From assembly GCA_032871835.1 (NCBI GenBank), contig CM065297.1, forward strand, positions 17,529,098 to 17,593,097: 64,000 bases of DNA, written 5' to 3'. Made by a program: the position numbers and the translations under genes. The DNA is from Dipteronia dyeriana (taxonomy: Eukaryota > Streptophyta > Magnoliopsida > Sapindales > Sapindaceae). The first letter of the stretch is position 1; the number at the start of each line of letters is the position of its first letter. The notes below the pieces were generated by a model that saw only the letters and a list, made by a program, of their open reading frames with translations, made no database searches and was not told the DNA's origin. Positions 57,640 through 64,000 of the stretch are shown here, piece after piece.

Positions 57640-59702
57640 TGTAATACCCCAGTCCCATATATTTTTCCAGACCCAGTATCTAAGCCCAAACACATGATCC
57701 AGGCCTGCCTGAGTTCGAGCTCAAGCTCGAGATAAAAATGGTGCCAAAAGGATAGAGGAGGAATTCGCGGAATTTATTGTCATCTCCTTTCCTCCTTCGT
57801 GCCCGACCCGGTCAGTAGGCGTCAGTGTCTAATCCCTCCGTCTCGTTTTCACTTTGGTGTAGATAAGTATAAAGATTGAAAAATAAAACATGACAGATGG
57901 TTAGATTTGGTAAAATGTGGCAATTAGGGTGATAGGTGGCAACATGGCAAGTGGTTGCAAAAGAAATGAATAACATAATATAGAAAGGTGGCAAGATTAG
58001 GACAATTTCAATTTCGATGATAGACTGAGAGGTGGCATTCAAAATGAATAAAAAAAATCGAAACAGAAATGAGGAGAGAAAGAGGTTTCAAAAATAGAAC
58101 AAAAAGAGAAGCCAGAGAATAATAGAGAGAATATGAAGAGACAAGAGAGAGGTCAGGCGGTGGAGAAGAATAAAAAAAAAATTAAGATGTAAGAGGAAAA
58201 GAAAGGAGATTTGGCTAAGATAAGAGTGACGAGATTTGGAAATCATACCAGACCAAAGACAGAGATAGAGAGGCTGAGAGTTAAGGAAGAAAATAAAGAG
58301 AAAGAGAAAGGAAAGAAATAAAGATTAGAAGTTGATCATTTGAGTGAGAGAAATAGAACTCGTGAAATTTAGAGAGAGAGGGATGATGAATTTTTATTAG
58401 CAGTGTATTGAGAATCCAATGTGGATCTAATAGATGAATCCAGACAAAACCTAGTCTCATACTAGATTTGAGCACAATAGTTTTGTGAGTGGATAGTTTT
58501 AGTTATAACTAAGTTAATTATTTTAGAATTGTATGTTAGCTTTAATTATTAGAAATAAATGGTTTAATCATTTATTTAGAAAATAGAATTCCGGATGATT
58601 TGAGATGTTTTAATAAATGTGTAGATTTCTAGAATCTAGAAACAGGTTAAGAAGAATAGTTCACAGATTTTCAGACAGATTTCTAGATTATTAGATTTTT
58701 TGTCAGATTTTTTGAAAGATTACCGGTTTTTTAGAAAGTTTTCCCGATTTTAAGATTCAAGTGTTTTATGTGAATTTTCAGAAAATAAAAAGAAATGAAG
58801 ATGGATTTATGTTTTAAGAAAAGTATATAGAAAGAATTATTATGTGTATGATCAGATTTTAAGATATCAAATACGTACTCTCCCCAGCAGATTATAGTCA
58901 AATTATTAGCCTTTAGGGCTGCTCTGCACATGTATGTGAGATTACTCTACATGTTCGATCAGATATCGTCGTGTATATGAGATTATATTCATATTATTGT
59001 CCTTTAGGCAGCTCTGCACGTGTATGTGAGATTACTCTGCACGGTCGATCAGACATCGACGTGTATGTGAGATTATATGTATATATTACTATGCACGTTT
59101 GATCGGATATCAACGTGTATGTGAGATTATTACTCTGCACGGGTGATCAGATTTTACCGTGTATTTGAGGTATGTATTCGCTCTACTATGCACGTGCATT
59201 GAGATGCTTTGCCACATACGTGAGATATTCCTCCTGTACTAGTTTGATAAAGAGTTTTCAGATTTTATTTATATTACTAATTATGATCAGTATAAGAAAA
59301 GATTTCAGATTATCAGATATTATATATTTTATAAAAGCAAAAAAAATGTTTTATTAAATTATGTAGTAATTACAGGAAAATGTGATTCATTCATAGAGAA
59401 TATATTTAGTTATCTCTAAAGCTTATATGTTATAATACAATTCCATGTTAAAGTTTAAGTTGATTTAGAAAGAGATACAACAAACATAGATAAGTTTCCT
59501 ACTGTTAATAGTTTTCAGATTGTATTTTTGTTAGCCAGTAAAAAGTTAAATGAACTACGAGGGTTTTGATCCTTATTGAGTATAGGGTACGTAGGCGTTT
59601 GGGTTGTAAATCTCAAACTCAAGCCCACCACATAAAGACAAAGATAAGAATTTCATAAGAATTCCTCGTACTCAAGATAGGAGTCGGGGCGGGTCCTGTT
59701 AA
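57640..59702 (+). repeat. 5' LTR of element I
   Basis: It starts TGTAATACCCC and ends before the PBS near 59702; the exact end is uncertain by a few bases. It contains a repeat cluster at 58915-59235, a purine-rich A/G stretch at 58040-58330, and a typical GTAGGCGTTTGGGTTGTAAA stretch near 59591. Confidence 0.8.
58915..59235. repeat. Degenerate repeat cluster within the LTR of element I
   Basis: CGTGTATGTGAGATTA and CTCTGCACGGTCGATCAGA phrases recur about five times with 50-75 bp spacing. Confidence 0.75.
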
Positions 59703-60048
59703 CTTGGTATTAGAGCATCGGTTTTAGATTTAATGGATATTTTCATGTATTTGCATCACTGTGGTCAATTTCACTCGAAACCTGTGAAAGTTCTAGGTTA
59801 GCAACAAAAGTTAGTGTAGAACAGATTCAACAGAGAAGGTTTTAGAAAGTTAAGTTTGATGATATGTGTAGATTACTATACTAGTAAGAAATTGAATAGA
59901 TGAGTGAGCTTTTCGGAGACTTTAATTGCAGATATTTGAGTATATTATGATTGATGAGAGTTGAGAAACAACATGTTATGACCAAGATATCGCAAAATCA
60001 GATTGGGTATGAATTTCGAGGATGAAATTCTTATAAGGAGGGAAGAAT
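59703..60048 (+). other. Residual interior, PBS and PPT of element I
   Basis: PBS TGGTATTAGAGC (59705-59716), similar to the initiator-Met primer site. About 310 bp follow with no ORF beyond the final FEDEIL-like codons, then PPT at 60034-60047. Confidence 0.75.
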
Positions 60049-60321
60049 TGTAATACTCTAGTCCTATAAATTTTTTAAGATCCAGTATCCAAGCCCAAAC
60101 ACATGGCCCAGACCTGTCTGAGTTCGAGGTCGAGATAAATTTTCACTTTGGTGTAGATAAGTTTAAAGATTAAAAAAAAGAATAAAAAAACATGACAGGT
60201 GGTTAGATTTGGTAAAAGGTGGCAATTAGGGTGATAGGTGGCAACATGGCAAGTGGTTGCAAACGAAATGAGTAAAATAATATAGAAATGTGGCAAGATT
60301 AAGGCAATTGCAATTTCGGTG
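60049..60321 (+). repeat. 3' LTR of element I (first 273 bp)
   Basis: TGTAATACTCTAGTCC onward matches the 5' LTR. Matching to the 5' LTR (57890-58015) stops at 60321, where H starts. A roughly 65-bp stretch present in the 5' LTR (GTGCCAAAAGG... to CGTCTCG) is missing here. Confidence 0.85.
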
Positions 60322-61201
60322 TGTCGTATGTGAATTTTACCAGGCGTACACGTCATCGACAAAGAGGATAAATTTTTCAGGTGGACGTCCGAATAGGCAT
60401 CCTGCAAGGCATCACCAAATAAGAGAAGCCCGAATAAACAAGTAATGAACAAAGACATGCTCGGGTTCAACTGATGCCATATACTACTCGGGGTCAGTTA
60501 AACATACTCGGGGCTAGTTGGTGACATTTTCTACTCGGGATCAGATGATGTCACTTGGGACCAGCTGATATCGTTTCCTACTCAGGACAAACATGAATAA
60601 AAATAAAAAACCTAGCGCGTAGCTCACACGAATCGAGTCATTAAAATTCATGAAGATATCCATATCAAAGAGGAATTCCAAGAAGAGCATAATTATCAAG
60701 CAGAGGGTTCCTAATCAGACAACAATTTTACTTCTTCAAAAAGACTACGCTCTTATAATGAAATAAGTCTTAATTGGCCTGCATTACTAGAGTCCTATTC
60801 GATCTCAATACAAGTTTCCAAAACAGGAAAGAAGACAAACTACTTCGAACAAGCAAACAATCATTATTAAATACAAAGATCTTTTATTACTTGTACAAAG
60901 AAGATTAGGGTTCTATGGACATATAAATAGACCCATAATCTCGTCTCACAGAGATATACAGAAATCATAGAAAAATACAGAGAGAAGAAAGAGAGATCGA
61001 GAATTGTAATAATTATTTTATTCATAGTAGATTTTGGCTTGGTTGATCATTCAACCACCCGTGGACATTTCTCCGATCATCAGAGTTTTACCACGTAAAA
61101 ACTTACATCCGATTACTTTCTCCTTCTCTTTCTCTTTAAAATCGAAGCTAAAATCAAATCATTGTTGGCTTTTCTCATACATCCAGAAATCAACGTCAAC
61201 A
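60322..61201 (+). repeat. 5' LTR of element H
   Basis: 880 bp, TGTCGTATGTG to ACGTCAACA. The TATA box TATAAATA is at 60922-60929. The shared CCGTGGACATTTCTCCG / AGTTTTACCACGTAAAA block is at 61062-61104. Confidence 0.85.
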
Positions 61202-61220
61202 ATTGGCGCTAGAATGAGGG
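61202..61220 (+). other. Primer-binding site of element H
   Basis: ATTGGCGCTAGAATGAGGG directly follows the LTR. It differs from the site of B in few positions. Confidence 0.78.
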
Positions 61221-61254
61221 GTTTTGAACCTTCGATTTAATAAAAGATAATAAC

Positions 61255-63095
61255 AGGAAGCAAAAGCAGTTCTGGGGATGTCCAAAAATCTCCAGATAAC
61301 TTCCATATTGGCAGTAGCTCGCGAGATCTCGTTGCAACCACAGAGAACCAACCTTCATTCCTGGCGGGAATCCAACAAGTTCCTCCGACCAGCAGATACC
61401 TGACACAACGCTTCCGAGAGGCGTTGCAACAATTAGTGGCAGATGTATCAAAGGAAAGAGTTGATCTACTGGCTTTAGAAGAAGCACAAACTCCTAACCT
61501 CCCATCTGCGAGGCTTCGTTCGGTTGTAGTAAGGCCATAACTAAATACACCGAAAACTGGAAGAAACTCTGCTCCAATCAATCAGGCTGGACGTGAAGCA
61601 CCTGAAGAGGAACGGCTACGCCAGAAGCAGAACCAGGATCAGACAGTCGATGCTAGACACCGTAAACATGACCGACAAAGGGATCGATCGTCATCAGAAG
61701 ATAATGATCGGTACCATCTCAAGCATCATCACGGAATCATAAGTGAAACCCGGTATCAGAGTGAATAGCCAAAAAGAGGAATAACAATCACCCAGCGGTT
61801 CAACCATCAGGGAAGTCCGGTGGGAGACAGAGACGTTATAGTCCAGAGCCTAACTCGAGAAGTCGAGAACAATAGGTGTCAAATGGACGCACTGGTCAGA
61901 CGTTATGGGTACAACGATTTATCTGACGAGGATTTTGATAGCCCATTCACTAGGGACATCCTGCGGACTTTATTCCCAGAAAGATTCAGGATGGCACTTG
62001 AAGCAGTTCAAGAAGGATACAGACCCAAAAGAATATGTCAAACGCTATAAAAGTGCTATGGCCCAGTATGCCCATAGCGATCCCTTACTATGCCTCAACT
62101 TTCCACAAACTCTAGGAGACATGGGCTCAAGATAGTTAGGGAGATTGCCCCCATCAAGCATCGGAAGTTTCAGTGGACTGAGCAGAAGTTTCTCAAGGCA
62201 ATTTCTGAGCAATGTTCACAGGAAAAAATCAGTGACTTACCTTTCACAAATAAAACAAGGGAAAGATGAGTCGCTGAAGAAATACCTATGGAGATTCGGC
62301 CAAGCAGTATCAGAAATCGGCAGTGCAAATGATGAAACGATAATTGCTGCATTCATCAACAACCTACAAAATGGACAATTATCTTTTGATCTGAGAAGAG
62401 CCCGTCTGACCAGATACGCAGATATGATGGATATGGCGGGAGGATATGCACTAGCCAAAGAAGAAGAGTTAGCCACTGGAGGATGCTACATGCATGGAGA
62501 AAAACCCGAAAAGGACGCTGAGTCCAAGATACAGAACCAAAAGGGAAAACAGAAAGGAAATAGCAAATAAAAGAGCAAGGACGGAGGAAACAGGAGTAAT
62601 GCCGAACAAACCACAGAGAAATATTGAGGCAGATACACCAATTACTCCCCTCTTCAGAAAAAGCAGGAGGAAATCTTGTCCATTATGGAAGCAAAGAATA
62701 TGGTCCAAGAGCCACGACGACAGTCTCAGTTCTCCCGGCGAGATACAACCAAATACTGCAGATTCCATAAGGAAACCGGTCATGAGACTTCCAAGTGTTA
62801 CCAGCTCAAAGATTACATAGAAACCCTCATTCGGAAAGGACATCTACAGGATGTAATCTTGAAAAGGGATGAGAAATCAGAAACAAAGAAAGTGATCAGG
62901 GCCGATCACAGCTCTAGTCGAAATCAAAGGGCCAGTCTAGAGGCCAATGAAGTAATATATACAATCTTTGGAGGACCATCCACTGGGAGAAGTAACCGAG
63001 AGCGAACACAGGAAATCAGAGAGGCAATAGAAGCAAGACATAACTTTGACGTGAACTCGGTGGAGCAAGACCCGAAAAGGGTAAAGGAAGGATGA
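61255..63095 (+). pseudogene. Gag of element H (broken)
   Basis: Reading sense begins near 61255 (GSKSSSGDVQKSPDNF), without a clear in-frame ATG. A Ser/Arg/Asp-rich N-terminus follows. Next comes the retrotransposon Gag core: SPFTRDILRTLFPERFRM (about 61940-61990), then after a frameshift DPKEYVKRYKSAMAQYAH, and SRQFLSNVHRKK followed by GKDESLKKYLWRF and AAFINNL (62190-62365). A zinc-finger-like YCRFHKETGHETSKCYQLK (about 62752-62808) is followed by IETLIRKGHL, typical of Tat/Ogre-type Gag. A TGA at 63093-63095 precedes the protease in the same frame. At least three breaks are present. Confidence 0.82.
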
Positions 63096-63614
63096 GACCC
63101 AATAATATTCACAAGAGCAGACTCATATGGGGTCGACGTTTGGCCAAATGACGCCTTAGTCATAAGTGCCCGGATTGGTCACCTGGAAGTTAGGAGAATC
63201 TTGATAGATAATGGAAGTTCGGCAGACATTCTCAATGTAGCCGTCTACGATCAGCTCAGGTTGGACCGAAAGGATCTACAACCTTTCCATACCCCACTTA
63301 GAGGATTTAGAGGAATTGAGGTCAGGTCACTCGGGACGGTAAAGCTACCTGTGAAGATTGGAGTGGCACCTTGTCAGAGAACTGTATTGCTCGACTTCAT
63401 GGTAGTAGACTTAGACAATTGGCCGTATAATGCATTGTTGGGTCGGCCATTCTTAAATAAAACTAAGGCCGTAACAGCCATTTATGTCTTAATGATCAAG
63501 TTTCCAACCGAACAAGGGGTCGGTGTAGTCAAGGGATCTCAAGAGATGACCCGAAGATCTAACTTGTCAGTATACAAAGACAAAAATGATGAACAGGATT
63601 GCACTATAACGTAG
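63096..63614 (+). pseudogene. Aspartic protease region of element H
   Basis: In frame with gag after the TGA. RRILIDNGSSADIL (about 63190-63231) is the retropepsin-like active site in the DNGSSADI form common in this lineage. The flap-side LGTVKLPVKIG and the LLGRPFLN motif at about 63436-63459 mark the second half of the fold. A TAG at 63612 closes the frame. It would cleave the Gag-Pol precursor within particles. Confidence 0.85.
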
Positions 63615-64000
63615 TCGAGTCAGAACAAAGAGTCACTGTCATTCGAATTTGACCCAAGGGAAGAGTCGAATAAATCCAAAACTGAACCGGTCGAAGAAAT
63701 TATCTTGAAAGAAGATGAACCAGATAAGAGGATCAAGATCGGGGCCAACCTGGAAGGAAAAATCAAACAAAGCCTCACTGATCTGTTCAAAGAATACAGG
63801 GATGCGTTCGCCTAGAGTCATGAAGACATGGTCGGGATAGATACCCGAATAATATCTCACCATCTCACAGTAGACCTGAATGCAAAACCGGTGATACAAA
63901 AGAGAAGATCATTCAATTTCGTGAGAAGTCAGGCAATAAAATAGAAAGTAGAGAAGCTACTTGCTGTAGGGTCGATTAGAGAGGTCAACTACCCTAAATG
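63615..64000 (+). pseudogene. Start of reverse transcriptase of element H (runs off the window)
   Basis: Same frame as the protease, with an acidic linker, then SLTDLFKEYRDAFA, a TAG (63813), [20 protein letters not shown], and after another TAG (63942) VEKLLAVGSIREVNYPK. This is the standard N-terminal approach to the Ty3/gypsy reverse transcriptase. The catalytic YXDD region lies beyond the right edge. Confidence 0.85.

Larger units (their letters stand above)
57640..60321 (+). mobile_element. Element I: chromovirus-like (Tekay/Del-like) gypsy retrotransposon with almost no interior
   Basis: The 5' LTR (57640-about 59702), a PBS TGGTATTAGAGC, 345 bp of interior and a PPT AAGGAGGGAAGAA lead into the 3' LTR starting at 60049. 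Element H breaks the 3' LTR after 273 bp. The last internal bases, with GAATTTCGAGGATGAAATTC before the PPT, are the characteristic end of chromovirus pol. Everything from gag to integrase has been deleted. The rest of I lies beyond the window. Confidence 0.82.
60322..64000 (+). mobile_element. Element H: Tat/Ogre-like Ty3/gypsy retrotransposon (5' part)
   Basis: LTR, PBS, gag, protease and the start of reverse transcriptase lie in normal order on the plus strand. The 3' part is outside the window. The left border is precise because it interrupts the 3' LTR of I. The LTR and PBS share motifs with A and B, making H the only coding member of that group here. Several in-frame stops and one frameshift are present. 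Confidence 0.88.

Overview
This is plant nuclear DNA, most likely from an angiosperm with a large, AT-rich genome; nothing here identifies the species. Nearly all of the window is transposable-element sequence. It has plant-specific LTR retrotransposon lineages (SIRE-like and Angela-like Ty1/copia, Tat/Ogre-like and chromovirus-like Ty3/gypsy), a CACTA DNA transposon, a hAT transposon and SINE-like tRNA-derived pieces. I saw no rRNA gene, intact tRNA gene or CRISPR array. The only host gene I can support is the first coding exon, on the minus strand at the left edge (1004-1114), of a glycine-rich RNA-binding protein of the RZ-1 type. Two telo-box motifs lie just upstream of it.

Element labels used throughout. 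A (minus, 2005-39746) is a gypsy-type element without gag or pol (LARD-like). It is bounded by two related but clearly different LTRs and split by D and by the CACTA. D (minus, 2887-9364) is an internally deleted SIRE-like copia. The CACTA (16095-38457) has matching termini and the target duplication CTT. Inside it sits B (plus, 16225-35815), a second LARD-like element colinear with A, with 5-bp duplication AGCCT. Inside B sits C (minus, 22848-32290), a structurally complete but mutated SIRE-like copia. The nest is therefore C in B in CACTA in A, and A abuts the reverse transcriptase region of an Angela-like copia, F.

Right of A: F (plus, 39747-44701) keeps only the C-terminal half of pol and a long 3' LTR that contains a GC-rich hAT element with an 8-bp duplication. 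Next is G, a decayed gene for a 'putative gypsy-type transposon' (PF04195-like) protein. Its upstream region and TATA box (44702-45898) are separated from its coding part (54526-57146) by E (minus, 45899-54203). E is copia-like, has lost pol and carries an ORF of the plant-transposon-protein type (PF20167-like). Last come I (plus, from 57640), a chromovirus-like element reduced to two LTRs and about 345 bp between them, and H (plus, from 60322), a Tat/Ogre-like gypsy element with recognisable gag, protease and the start of reverse transcriptase. H is inserted in the 3' LTR of I and runs off the right edge.

The most interesting thread is the A/B/H group. A and B have no recognisable gag or pol but share a colinear architecture: PBS, a 188-bp tandem array, a 38-bp array, a small ORF, variable arrays, and PPT. 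They also share an R/U5-like LTR block and PBS sequence with the coding element H. This looks like a non-autonomous/autonomous retrotransposon partnership. All boundaries were set by reading and comparing sequence; no alignments or database searches were run.
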